A DNA stretch of 64,000 nucleotides from Massilistercora timonensis (GTDB taxonomy: Bacteria > Bacillota > Clostridia > Lachnospirales > Lachnospiraceae), in contig NZ_LT990039.1 in assembly GCF_900312975.1 (NCBI RefSeq), forward strand, positions 2,604,001-2,668,000. The letters run 5' to 3'. Below are positions 43,843-51,757 of the stretch, piece after piece (position 1 is the first letter of the stretch; each line of letters starts with the position of its first letter). Both the position numbers and the translations under genes were made by a program. The notes under the pieces are model-generated. The model saw only the letters and a list, made by a program, of their open reading frames with translations. It ran no database searches and was not told where the DNA came from.

Positions 43843-43884
43843 TCAGCCATCAAATGATATAGAACAGAATATGATTCGCATCCG

Positions 43885-43919
43885 GCAGGAAATCTCTTTC
43901 GAGGTCTCCTGCTTTTTCT
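43885..43919 (+). terminator. Terminator of the acetyltransferase operon
   Basis: GCAGGA (43885-43890) pairs with TCCTGC (43907-43912). Beyond one mismatch the stem continues ATCTC/GAGGT with loop TTTC, and is followed by TTTTTCTTT. Confidence 0.85.
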
Positions 43920-43946
43920 TTACTCTAAAACGGAAGGAGGTTCCCC

Positions 43947-44318
43947 ATGGCCCGTCTGGTCACCAAATTTAAGTACCTGAAGCCGGATCAGGAAAAGCCC
44001 ATCGGCGGGTATGCCACCTACATCGCCACCCGTGAAGGTGTGGAGAAGATCGATGAGTCTTTCAAGCTGGCTCCCGCAACAGTGAAACAACAAAAGCTCA
44101 TCGAAAAGCTCCTGCGGGATTTCCCGGATAGTGCCACGATGCTGGAGTATGAGGACTACCAGAGAGAAAAGACCGTGGGAGCCGCCTCCGAATTTATCAC
44201 CCGTGCCATTGAGGATAATGCCCATGAAATCCTGAACCAGAAAACCTATGCGGGAAGAATACAGACGATACTTCCTGTACAGGGGCGGCAAGGTGTCGCT
44301 GAACACCATCTGGCATGA
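43947..44318 (+). pseudogene. MobP3-type relaxase, N-terminal fragment
   Basis: The first ~100 residues match the N-terminus of relaxases of clostridial conjugative elements (MARLVTKFKYLKPDQEKPIG, YIATREGVEKIDES, LEYEDYQREKTVG, EFITRAIEDNAHEILN). After KTYA the sequence switches, near 44235, into DNA of a recombinase gene read in another frame (GRIQTILPVQGRQG). The catalytic and helicase parts of a full relaxase are missing. AAGGAGG and an intact ATG remain. Confidence 0.8.
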
Positions 44319-45628
44319 AAAGGCATATTACAAACAGGTGTGCCAAGCCCTTCAATTGCGAAAAAACATACCTGAAAGTTTCCTCGGCTGGCAGCCATCC
44401 CAATGGATCGAACTGCTGAAGATATGGATGCTCCAGAACGGTATCCCGCTTTATAAAGAGGAAAAATCGTTGTATGGAACGATAAGCCGTGCAGATGCTT
44501 CTGTGATTCAGCACCTGAAACGATTCCTGCGCTTCATCCAGCCGGAGGATATGCGGACGGAACGGGAAAAGGACATATGGGATCTGAAAAAACTGGATAT
44601 CCCTATTCAAGAAAATCCGATTTATAAAACGGAAACACTGGATTTTACCGGAATCCTGCAGGAAGGACTGCGGGAGGAAGTGAAACAGGCGATTTTCCTG
44701 CATATAAAATATGAAAAGATTGCAACCGTGAAACGGGAGCTGACTTCCATCCGAAAGTTTTCCGGATACCTGGTGGAGAAAGGCGTAAAGATAAATTCCT
44801 GCGCCGATGTTGACCGGGATCTGCTGGAAGAATATCTCATCCATATCAACACCAATGGTTCATCCGGCAGAGGAAACAGCGATGACATTCTGAAACTGAG
44901 GGCAGTATTGGAAAGTGTCGGCAAACTATATGGATACAGCCATCTGGAATCCTTATTTATCAACACGGATATCCCGCCGGAAGTACAGCCAGTATTCCGA
45001 TCCTATTCTGATGCGGCTGAACGCTCATATCACAAAACTGGATATCCAGTTGGCACGATGTATGGTCATCCACCAAATGCTTGGTACGAGAATCTCTGAT
45101 ACGTTGACACTGCATACGGACTGCCTGTCAAAGAGAAACGGGCTGGATATTATCCGGATCGATCAGGTGAAAACACGAACCTTCGAAAAACCTATCAGTG
45201 CAGAATTGGCGGCTCTGATCCAGAAAGCCATCGATTGCACTTACGATCAATATGGTAAAACGGAATACATCTTCGTGGATGCCAAAGATCCCAGCCGCCC
45301 GCTTCAATATACAACCATAAAGAATAAGGTGCTGTGGCTGATAAAAAGAGAAGACCTACGGGATGATGAGGGGAAACTGTTTAAATTCAACTCCCATATG
45401 TTCCGGCGGTCTTACGGAGTCAAGCTGACAGAACTGCATCTGGATGACTGGACGATAGCAAAACTCCTGGGGCATAAAAACATAAGCGCAGTAAAACATT
45501 ACAGAAAAATGAGCAACCAACTCCTGGCCGAAGAAACCCGAAAGGCACGGGAGCAACAGACCAGAATCCTGCTGGCAAATTTAGATGGATGGGAGGAAGA
45601 ATATGAACAAATACGACAGGATGATTGA
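44248..45628 (+). pseudogene. Tn554-type tyrosine recombinase (TnpB-like), truncated and frameshifted
   Basis: Two frames together encode about 460 residues of a large tyrosine recombinase. The first (44248 to about 45015) holds the helical N-terminal and core-binding parts (KRELTSIRKFSGYLVEKGVKI). The second (about 45015 to 45628) holds the catalytic domain with LGTRISDTL (first Arg), HMFRRSYG (HxxR), and LLGHKNISAVKHYRK (His and Tyr). The reading frame breaks near the YSDA...RLNAHI position. The N-terminus was lost at the junction with the relaxase fragment. tnpC follows with a 26-base overlap, as in Tn554-type elements. Confidence 0.82.
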
Positions 45629-45986
45629 AATGAACCGGGAACGAAGCGATGAAAAGATTGCTGCGGCGAAACTGGCAATCCGCAAACTGCTGGATCAGGG
45701 AGAACGGGTATCGGTTCCGCAATTGGTAAAAATGACAGGTGCTTCCAGAGGGTTCTTTTATAAGAATCCCATTGTGAGGGCTGAGATTGACCGGGCCATG
45801 GAACAGCAGGCCGGAACCATCAATCCCCGCAGAGGTATCCTGGACAAAGCAATGGAAGGACGGATCGATCTCCTCCAGGAAGAAATTTTCCGGCTCCGGC
45901 AGGAAAATCAGGCGCTTCGTGATGAAAACCAGAGACTGCAGAAAATCATCAGCAAGAAAAGCCGGAGTGAATTCCGAAGCCTGTAA
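45603..45986 (+). CDS. tnpC: Tn554-type transposition protein TnpC (DUF6262)
   Basis: A 127-residue protein that accompanies the tyrosine recombinases of Tn554-family elements and helps choose orientation or enhance transposition. Its N-terminal half holds a helix-turn-helix-like KLLDQGERVSVPQLVKMTGA with SRGFFYKNP. Its C-terminal half is a coiled coil (LQEEIFRLRQENQALRDENQ). The ATG at 45603 follows GGGAGGAAG and overlaps the recombinase stop region. It is intact even though the recombinase is not. Confidence 0.83.
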   Translation: MNKYDRMIEMNRERSDEKIAAAKLAIRKLLDQGERVSVPQLVKMTGASRGFFYKNPIVRAEIDRAMEQQAGTINPRRGILDKAMEGRIDLLQEEIFRLRQENQALRDENQRLQKIISKKSRSEFRSL

Positions 45987-46010
45987 ATAGTAAAATATAG
46001 GAAAATACAT

Positions 46011-46042
46011 AGAGACAGCGGATCAAGCAGCCGCTGTCTCTT
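46011..46042 (+). terminator. Hairpin after tnpC
   Basis: An 11-bp perfect stem AGAGACAGCGG (46011-46021) with its complement (46031-46041) and a 9-base loop, followed by only TTG. It may mark the end of the element or the end of a lost upstream gene belonging to the next promoter. Confidence 0.75.
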
Positions 46043-46045
46043 GCC

Positions 46046-46112
46046 ATTCGTAAAACGTATGGTAAACAATTAAACATAGGTATTTGTATAAACGGGTGAA
46101 CCGAAGTATAAT
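46046..46112 (+). promoter_or_regulatory. Second LysR box and promoter
   Basis: ATTCG-TAAAA-CGTAT (46046-46060) is followed after 23 bases by TTGTAT (46084-46089) and, 17 bases on, TATAAT (46107-46112). The box and the spacing reproduce those at 39521, so the same LysR regulator should act here. It would drive the truncated flavodoxin tail, the CMD gene and the cupin gene. Confidence 0.75.
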
Positions 46113-46204
46113 AAACAAGAAAAGTCAGGGCAATATGCCACTGAAAGAGAACAGAAAACATACTTGTGTAAGCCGTTAAGCCCAGTGTTTTCAAGGGATA
46201 GAGA

Positions 46205-46465
46205 GGACGGGCTACATTTTATTATCCCAACTGGTGGTATGGAGTACCCATGGCGCTTCTGACCTTCCTGGAGGGAAACGACCTTTCCGGTAAGAATGTG
46301 TATCTTTTCTGTTCCCATGGCACCGGGGGACTGGCAGACAGCGTGGAGCAGATCTCGGAAGCTTCGCCGGAAGCTGTCATCTCCGATGATATCTTTGATT
46401 GTTATGAGGAGGATGCAGCTTCTTCAGAAGAGGAGATTAGGTCCTGGGTGGATGGACTGGGATAA
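46205..46465 (+). pseudogene. Flavodoxin, C-terminal half
   Basis: From about 46214 the frame reads FYYPNWWYGVPMALLTF and continues LEGNDLSGKNVYLFCSHGTGG, then ends EEEIRSWVDGLG. This is the second half of a short flavodoxin, including the NWW loop next to the flavin. There is a stop just upstream (TAG at 46199), and the first methionine (46250) is past the flavin loop. It complements the N-terminal half at 39612. It begins about 100 bases after a promoter of its own, which suggests either a second flavodoxin copy or a rearranged junction. Confidence 0.8.
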
Positions 46466-46516
46466 TGGCTGGAACGATCACAATAGAAATCATAGAGCAA
46501 TAGGAGGGAATCACTC

Positions 46517-47281
46517 ATGAATCGAAAAGAAAGAACAGAACAGAAAATGCAGGAGCTGTTTCACAGTCATGCCGCCGGAGATGAAGGAACGGACGGCGAA
46601 TTTATGCAGATTCTGCAGGGTTACATTTTTGGAGATGTCTGCTATACAGGCAGTCTGGACAACCGCATGAGGGAGCTGGTCACGGTTACCGTGCTGACTA
46701 CGATTAGCGCCCTGCCCCAGATCAAAGCCCATGTGCAGGCCAGCCTCAACGCCGGCTGCACACCGGTGGAGATCCGGGAGGCAGTTTACCAGTGCGCACC
46801 CTTTATCGGTTTTCCAAAGACACTTAATGCCATCAGCGCCATGAACGAAGTGTTTGCGGAGAATGGAATTGAACTGCCCCTGCCGTCCCAGAAGACTTTG
46901 ACCGGTGAAAACGATGAGGAGCGCTATCAGAAAGGATTAAAGATCCAGGAGCCTCTCTATGGAACAGAGATCGCGGACCGCTATACCTGGCTGCCCGGCG
47001 AGTTTGCCCAGGCAGTGCCCCGCTTTTTGACTGAGCTGAGCTTCGGGGACTTTCAGACCCGCGCCGGCCTCGATGGGAAAACCCGCGAGCTGCTCACGGT
47101 AGTGTTGCTGGCGGCTCTGGGCGGCGCGGAAGTGCAGTTGAAAAGCCATGTGGAAGGAGCGCTGAAGGCTGGCAACAGCCGGGAAGAAGTGGTCTGCGCT
47201 CTGGTCCATGCCAGCGGCTATATGGGGCTTTCCCGTTTGTTCAATGCGCTGAACGAGTGCAGGGAATTGTTGCAAGATTAA
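46517..47281 (+). CDS. Carboxymuconolactone decarboxylase family protein, two domains
   Basis: A 254-residue protein with two AhpD-like CMD domains: the first with VTVLTTISALPQIKAHVQASLNAGCTPVEIREAV, the second with LLTVVLLAALGGAEVQLKSHVEGALKAGNSREEV. The usual CxxC of the peroxidase-active AhpD is absent in both, so it is not obviously a thiol peroxidase. The same domain pair occurs with cupins and flavodoxins in LysR-controlled loci. GGAGGG precedes the ATG. Confidence 0.85.
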   Translation: MNRKERTEQKMQELFHSHAAGDEGTDGEFMQILQGYIFGDVCYTGSLDNRMRELVTVTVLTTISALPQIKAHVQASLNAGCTPVEIREAVYQCAPFIGFPKTLNAISAMNEVFAENGIELPLPSQKTLTGENDEERYQKGLKIQEPLYGTEIADRYTWLPGEFAQAVPRFLTELSFGDFQTRAGLDGKTRELLTVVLLAALGGAEVQLKSHVEGALKAGNSREEVVCALVHASGYMGLSRLFNALNECRELLQD

Positions 47282-47323
47282 GTAGGATCTGAATTTGGAA
47301 AACGCCGAAAAGGAGAGAAAACT

Positions 47324-47761
47324 ATGCGTATCAACGATAAAAATGAATTTAACAAAGAAAATATATTCGGTCTTGGCAGCGCCAACACGGCCTATGCTCA
47401 GTATTTTGTGGGGAATTCCTATCTGAATCCCCTGACAGAGGCAGGAAAATGCCCGGTATTTCTGGCAAATGTTACCTTTGAGCCGGGGTGCCGCAACAAC
47501 TGGCATATCCATCACGCCAAAAGCGGCGGCGGGCAGCTTCTCATCTGCACCGCCGGCGAGGGCTGGTATCAGGAAGAGGGAAAACCTGCCGTCAGCCTGA
47601 CGCCCGGCACGGTCATCACCATCCCGGCGGAGGTGAAGCACTGGCACGGAGCCAAAAAGGACAGCTGGTTTTCCCACATTGCAGTAGAAGTGCCCGGTGA
47701 GGAGACCGGGAACGAGTGGTGCGAACCGGTGGACGATGAGGCTTACAACGGGCTGGAGTAA
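47324..47761 (+). CDS. Cupin domain-containing protein
   Basis: A 145-residue small beta-barrel. The metal-ligand motifs are in NNWHIHHAKSGGGQLL and, later, TIPAEVKHWHGA, giving the usual His/His/Glu/His set. The middle strand reads EGWYQEEGKPAVSLTPG. AAGGAGAG precedes the ATG. It lies next to the CMD gene, and cupin-CMD pairs are common. The substrate is unknown. Confidence 0.87.
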   Translation: MRINDKNEFNKENIFGLGSANTAYAQYFVGNSYLNPLTEAGKCPVFLANVTFEPGCRNNWHIHHAKSGGGQLLICTAGEGWYQEEGKPAVSLTPGTVITIPAEVKHWHGAKKDSWFSHIAVEVPGEETGNEWCEPVDDEAYNGLE

Positions 47762-47779
47762 AACTTTCTTCCCATTAGG

Positions 47780-48856
47780 CTAAAAGGAGATGTCTAGTCC
47801 AAGTCCCGGGCGGTCCAGAAGGAAGAACCGGTCGTTTTGCATCTGGAAACCGCCCGGCATTCCGGTATCTCCGTCTTTGTAGAACAAGAAAGTATCACAG
47901 TCGGATTCCGTAATATTTTTCTTGGCGGCTACCAGACTCAGACCTGCGGTAATGGAGATCTTTGTTTCGATCATACAGCCTACCATACAGGGAACGCCAA
48001 AGCTTTCTCCAACGGCGTTGATCTGGGAAGCGCGGTAGAGTCCGCCGCACTTCATGAGTTTGATGTTCATGATGTCTGCGGCTTCTGCTTTACAGATCCT
48101 GGCTGCGTCCCGGATCGTATGAAGAGATTCATCCAGCATAAGCTGGACGCCATTGGACTGTCTGCGAAGCCTTGCGGCGCCGTCCAGATCCCAGTCGGGA
48201 AGACATTGTTCTGCAGCTTCCACCCCGTATTTTTTCATTTCCTGGAGCATAAAGAGCGCCTGACTGTAGTCATAGCCCTGGTTCGCATCGATCCGCAGGC
48301 GGATATCCGGGCCTACGGCTTCCCGGATGAGGCGCAGGGCTTCCAGATCATCCTGCGGGGAAATCCCCATCTTGATCTTCAGGATGTGATACCCCAGATC
48401 CTCGACAAAATGTTTCGCCTGGGCCGCCATTTTCTCAGGAGGATTGATGACAACGGTAATGTCATTCAATACCTGATTGTCATAGCCGCCCAGTACCCGG
48501 TACAGGGGCTGGTTCATGAATTTCCCCTTCAGATCATAAAGAGCGATATCAATGGCACATTTGGCGGAACCGTTTCCGTGGACATAGCTGTCCATCATTG
48601 CGTGGATCTTCTCAATCTCCAGAGGATCCATGCCGATGAGCCCCTGGCGGAACATGCGGAGCACTTCCAGGCATCCGTCAACCGTTTCGCCGGTAACCGG
48701 CGCAAAAGGCGCTGCTTCACCGTATCCGGTATACCCTTCGTCGGTTTCGATTTTTACGATAATACTGACGGTATGGGTGATCTCGGCAAACGCCACATTA
48801 AAAGGTTCCTCCAGCTCAATAGAAAACTTTTCCATTTTTACATCTGTAATTTTCAT
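47780..48856 (-). CDS. Enolase-superfamily protein, dipeptide epimerase-like
   Basis: A 358-residue member of the mandelate racemase/muconate lactonizing enzyme group. The capping domain begins MKITDVKMEKFSIELEEPF, and the barrel holds the KxK motif ILKIKMG, the metal aspartate in LRIDANQ, a second ligand near AEQCLPDWD, LMLDES and NIKLMKCGG. This pattern fits L-Ala-D/L-Glu or related dipeptide epimerases. The ATG at 48856 follows GGAGGG; the longer frame runs through the promoter. It is on the minus strand and has its own promoter. Confidence 0.85.
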   Translation of the reverse strand: MKITDVKMEKFSIELEEPFNVAFAEITHTVSIIVKIETDEGYTGYGEAAPFAPVTGETVDGCLEVLRMFRQGLIGMDPLEIEKIHAMMDSYVHGNGSAKCAIDIALYDLKGKFMNQPLYRVLGGYDNQVLNDITVVINPPEKMAAQAKHFVEDLGYHILKIKMGISPQDDLEALRLIREAVGPDIRLRIDANQGYDYSQALFMLQEMKKYGVEAAEQCLPDWDLDGAARLRRQSNGVQLMLDESLHTIRDAARICKAEAADIMNIKLMKCGGLYRASQINAVGESFGVPCMVGCMIETKISITAGLSLVAAKKNITESDCDTFLFYKDGDTGMPGGFQMQNDRFFLLDRPGLGLDISF

Positions 48857-48899
48857 GGTGGTTCCCTCCGTGCATTTTTTGGAATTTTCTGATAATAAA

Positions 48900-48928
48900 A
48901 GTGTACGCTTTATTTTTGGAACTGTCAA
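48900..48928 (-). promoter_or_regulatory. Promoter of the epimerase-like gene
   Basis: On the minus strand TTGACA (48928-48923) and TACACT (48905-48900) are separated by 17 bases. It overlaps the final bases before the ABC-2 permease stop. Confidence 0.8.
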
Positions 48929-48929
48929 T

Positions 48930-49583
48930 TTAGAATTCCTTATGCTGGACAATGCGGATGCTAAGCAGCGCAGAGCCAAGAAGGATCAGGGCTGTGACAC
49001 CGATGGCGCATCCAGCCAGCATGCCCACGCTCATATCCGGAAGGCTGTTCAGCGCGGCCAGCAGGTCGACGCCAAGGAGTCCGGAAATCTTTGTCGCCAG
49101 GAATCCCAGCAGGAAGATAGCTCCTATACCGATGATCAGGGCGATCCGACCTTTTTCTCCTCCGAATTTTAACTGGACGGGCAGCATGACCGCCAGGATC
49201 AGGAAGAGGACGGGCAGGATGGCAGCGGCGGTCAGGACAAGTTCCATCACATCCAGGCCTCCCCGGACCGTCCCTGCGATCACCACCAGAAGGGTGGAGA
49301 TGGTCCAGGCAGAAAGGGCCAGGATCAGGGCAAAGCAGTACTTTTCCACCACATAGCCTGCCCGGGTTATGGGCAGAGAGAACAGGAACGCATTTCCGTT
49401 GTCAAACTCGTCATAGCTGATGGTGCTCAGGGTAAACAAAGGAAATACAAAGGTGGCAAAGCCGATGGGGACGGAGAGACTGTCGGAAAACAGCGCCTGC
49501 CCCACACTGATCATGACGATCACAAAGAAGAAATTCCGCTGCATTTTCATCAGTTTAAAATCTTTGATCAATAATCCTTTCAT
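48930..49583 (-). CDS. ABC-2 type transporter permease
   Basis: A 217-residue membrane protein with about six hydrophobic helices (FFFVIVMISVGQALF, GFATFVFPLFTLSTISYDEFDNGNAFLFSLP in part, LILALSAWTISTLLVVIAG, ILPVLFLILAVMLPV, IALIIGIGAIFLLGFL, and a C-terminal helix). This is the BcrB/DUF-type ABC-2 permease seen with GntR-controlled exporters. Its ATG comes directly after the stop of the ATPase gene. The substrate may be a peptide antibiotic or a lipid; that is inference. Confidence 0.82.
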   Translation of the reverse strand: MKGLLIKDFKLMKMQRNFFFVIVMISVGQALFSDSLSVPIGFATFVFPLFTLSTISYDEFDNGNAFLFSLPITRAGYVVEKYCFALILALSAWTISTLLVVIAGTVRGGLDVMELVLTAAAILPVLFLILAVMLPVQLKFGGEKGRIALIIGIGAIFLLGFLATKISGLLGVDLLAALNSLPDMSVGMLAGCAIGVTALILLGSALLSIRIVQHKEF

Positions 49584-50435
49584 TTATGCTTCCCCCTTTA
49601 CCATCATAGTGATCACTTCATCGATGCCGGCTTTTTCTACGGCGATCTTCGGGAAATTCTCAGAGTAATAGGTTCTCTGGTCGGTAAGGCAGCAGTACCC
49701 GTAAGTCTCCCTGCAGCTGCGCAGGATGAACTGCCGGTCCAGTGTCTGGTACTGGGATTCATCCATTTTCAGGATCCCGTAGCGGTCCAGCAGGACATCG
49801 GTTTCCTCATGGAGCACGATCTTCCCATCGTGGATCATATAGAGGTCGTCGCAGATCCCTTCCAGGTCGCCGGAGATGTGGGAGCTGATCAGGATGGACC
49901 GGCTCTCGTCCGCCTCCAGGTATTCCCGGAGAATGTCCAGAAGCTCATCCCTGGCGATCACATCCAGTCCCGCGGTGGGCTCATCCAGGATGAGCAGGCG
50001 GGAATCGTGGCAGGTGGCGGAAAGGACTTTCAGCTTCGCCCGCATTCCGGTGGAGAATTCTTTGATCCGCTTATCCACAGGAAGCCGGAATTTCTTTACC
50101 TTCTCCAGGAACCGTCCGGCGTCGAAGGTGGGGTAGAAGGCCTGCAGCATGGGCGTTAAGTCCCGGATGGTGAGATAACCGCTGAACCCGGAGTCGGAGA
50201 GGACGATTCCCAGCTGCTCTCTGTCTCTGGCGGTGAAGTCGTCCAGATCCTTTCCAAGGAGGGTGATCCTGCCCCCATCTCTTTTGATCAGTCCCAGGAC
50301 CGCCTTGAAGGTAGTGCTCTTTCCGGCGCCGTTCTGACCGATCAGGCCGGTCACGCACCCGGAGGGCACTTCCAGGGAACAGTCCAGCGTAAAATTGGGA
50401 TAGGTTTTCTGTAAATGTTCGATCTTCAACATCAT
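49584..50435 (-). CDS. ABC transporter ATP-binding protein
   Basis: A 283-residue ATPase. Walker A is GQNGAGKST, the signature is a weak form near KEFSTGMRAKLKVLSA, Walker B is LLILDEPTAGLD, and the switch histidine is in LISSHISGDLEGICDDL. The signature GMRAKL instead of SGGQ is typical of BcrA-like exporters. It is encoded between the GntR regulator and the permease, a standard three-gene exporter arrangement. Confidence 0.88.
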   Translation of the reverse strand: MMLKIEHLQKTYPNFTLDCSLEVPSGCVTGLIGQNGAGKSTTFKAVLGLIKRDGGRITLLGKDLDDFTARDREQLGIVLSDSGFSGYLTIRDLTPMLQAFYPTFDAGRFLEKVKKFRLPVDKRIKEFSTGMRAKLKVLSATCHDSRLLILDEPTAGLDVIARDELLDILREYLEADESRSILISSHISGDLEGICDDLYMIHDGKIVLHEETDVLLDRYGILKMDESQYQTLDRQFILRSCRETYGYCCLTDQRTYYSENFPKIAVEKAGIDEVITMMVKGEA

Positions 50436-50807
50436 TTATTCCTCCATAAGCAATGCAAACAACTCTTGGATGTCGCCGTCGTTGATACCGTAGCGGCGGC
50501 CTTTCTGGATGGCCTGGTAAAGGGCTTCCTCCAGTTCTTTTTTCTGCTCTTCCAGGAGAAGTTCTCTGTTGGTCGCGGCAATGTAAGTTCCCTTGCCGTG
50601 GACGGTGACAGTGAAGCCTTCCTCCTCCAGGGCATCATAGGCCTTCTTCACCGTCAGGGCGCTGATCTTAAGCTCCCGGGAAAGTGCCCGGACGGATGGA
50701 AGTACATCATTTTCTTTCAGTTCCCCGCTGCGGATCAGCGTCTTGATCTGATCGGTGATCTGCTCGTAGATGGGGATCATCAGGGAATGGTTGATCATGA
50801 TCTTCAT
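50436..50807 (-). CDS. GntR-family regulator (YtrA type)
   Basis: A 123-residue regulator. The winged helix is IYEQITDQIKTLIRSGELKENDVLPSVRALSRELKISALTVKKAYDALEEEGF in part, with a short C-terminal tail instead of a ligand domain, as in the YtrA subfamily that controls ABC-2 exporters. The ATG at 50807 follows GGGGAGAAAACC. It very likely represses its own operon through the inverted repeats around the promoter. Confidence 0.88.
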   Translation of the reverse strand: MKIMINHSLMIPIYEQITDQIKTLIRSGELKENDVLPSVRALSRELKISALTVKKAYDALEEEGFTVTVHGKGTYIAATNRELLLEEQKKELEEALYQAIQKGRRYGINDGDIQELFALLMEE

Positions 50808-50832
50808 AGTGGTTTTCTCCCCTTTCTGTATA

Positions 50833-50879
50833 AACAGTATATAACAGCGAGAAACTGTTGTCAACTGTTATATGCTGTT
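50833..50879 (-). promoter_or_regulatory. Promoter with flanking GntR operator arms
   Basis: On the minus strand TTGACA (50864-50859) and TATACT (50841-50836) are 17 bases apart. Inverted arms AACAGTATATAACAG (50833-50847) and CTGTTATATGCTGTT (50865-50879) differ from perfect symmetry at one position. They cover the -10 box and the bases upstream of the -35 box. This geometry fits autorepression by the YtrA-type regulator. Confidence 0.82.
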
Positions 50880-51022
50880 TATTTTCGCTTTATATAGATT
50901 TAACATTGAAAATACATGGATTTAACAAAGGAATGATAAACTTTTACAAATTTATACGCATATGCGGGGCTGACCCCGAAAATGCAGTTTATCCATACGT
51001 ATACTACAGACAGGAGAGCTAT

Positions 51023-51757
51023 ATGAACCAGGAGCATGAGATCGTGAAGCGGGTTGCCGCGGCCAGGAGCAGCTCAGAAGAAGCGGATCGTCTGGTCAGG
51101 GACTATCTTCCATTTATCAAAGCAGAAACAGCAAAATTCCTACACCGGCCGCCGGTGGAAGGGCAGGATGACGAGCTTTCTATTGCCATGTTTGCTTTCT
51201 ATGAAGCAGTCCTGAATTATGAAAAAGCCAGGGGGACATTTCTGGCTTTTGCCAGCCGGGGGATCAGGAACCGGCTGATCGATCATTACCGGAAGGAGAG
51301 CCGCCACGGGAAGGTGATCTCCTTTGACCAGCCGGACAGTAAGGATGAGGACCGGACGCTGCTGGATACGCTGGAGAGCGGTGAAAGCAATGTGGAAGAG
51401 GGGCAGATCCGGATGGCGGCAAGGGAAGAGATTGAGGAATATGCCAGAGGGCTGGCGGAATTCGGGATCTCTCTTACCGACGTGGCGGACAACTGTCCAA
51501 AGCAGGACCGTACTCTGGAGGCCTGCTATCAGGCGCTGGCCTGTGCAAAAGAAAATCCATGGCTTCTGGAGCGGTTTCTTGCCACCAGGAAACTCCCGAT
51601 CCAGGATCTTACGGAGTTGTCCAGAGTGTCCAGGAAGACGTTGGAGCGGCATAGGAAGTATATCGCCGCTTTGTTCCTGGCTTATACCAATGGCTATGAG
51701 ATCATCCGCGGGCATCTATGCCAGATATCCGTGGGGAAAGGAGGCGGACGGGCTTGA
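51023..51757 (+). CDS. sigI: RNA polymerase sigma factor SigI
   Basis: A 244-residue sigma-70-like factor. The region 2 helix is LSIAMFAFYEAVLNYEKARGTFLAFASRGIRNRLIDHYRKE in part. A C-terminal SigI-specific domain has IQDLTELSRVSRKTLERHRKYIAALFLAYTNGYEIIRGHL in part. AGGAGAG precedes the ATG at 51023. The stop overlaps the start of the anti-sigma gene, the usual sigI-rsgI arrangement. In Clostridia such pairs sense envelope or extracellular signals. Confidence 0.92.
   Translation: MNQEHEIVKRVAAARSSSEEADRLVRDYLPFIKAETAKFLHRPPVEGQDDELSIAMFAFYEAVLNYEKARGTFLAFASRGIRNRLIDHYRKESRHGKVISFDQPDSKDEDRTLLDTLESGESNVEEGQIRMAAREEIEEYARGLAEFGISLTDVADNCPKQDRTLEACYQALACAKENPWLLERFLATRKLPIQDLTELSRVSRKTLERHRKYIAALFLAYTNGYEIIRGHLCQISVGKGGGRA

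Larger units (their letters stand above)
39873..46010 (+). mobile_element. Mosaic of mobile-element fragments splitting a flavodoxin locus
   Basis: About 6.1 kb between the N-terminal and C-terminal flavodoxin parts. It contains an integrative-element-type hypothetical gene, a small RHH-like gene, a chimeric ATC-hydrolase tail, a methyltransferase, an acetyltransferase, an intact ATC-hydrolase homologue, a deleted alpha/beta hydrolase, a membrane protein, the start of a MobP3-type relaxase, a frameshifted Tn554-type recombinase and an intact tnpC. GC content is lower than the core. Junctions at about 39873, 40610, 44235 and 46010 separate unrelated segments. No clean target-site duplication was seen, which fits both Tn554-type insertion and later deletion. 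The right end is estimated. Confidence 0.75.

Noticed and set aside
46136..46180. Short ORF MPLKENRKHTCVSR after the second LysR promoter
   Set aside because: It has no clear ribosome binding site and no resemblance to a flavodoxin start; it is probably leader or junction DNA.
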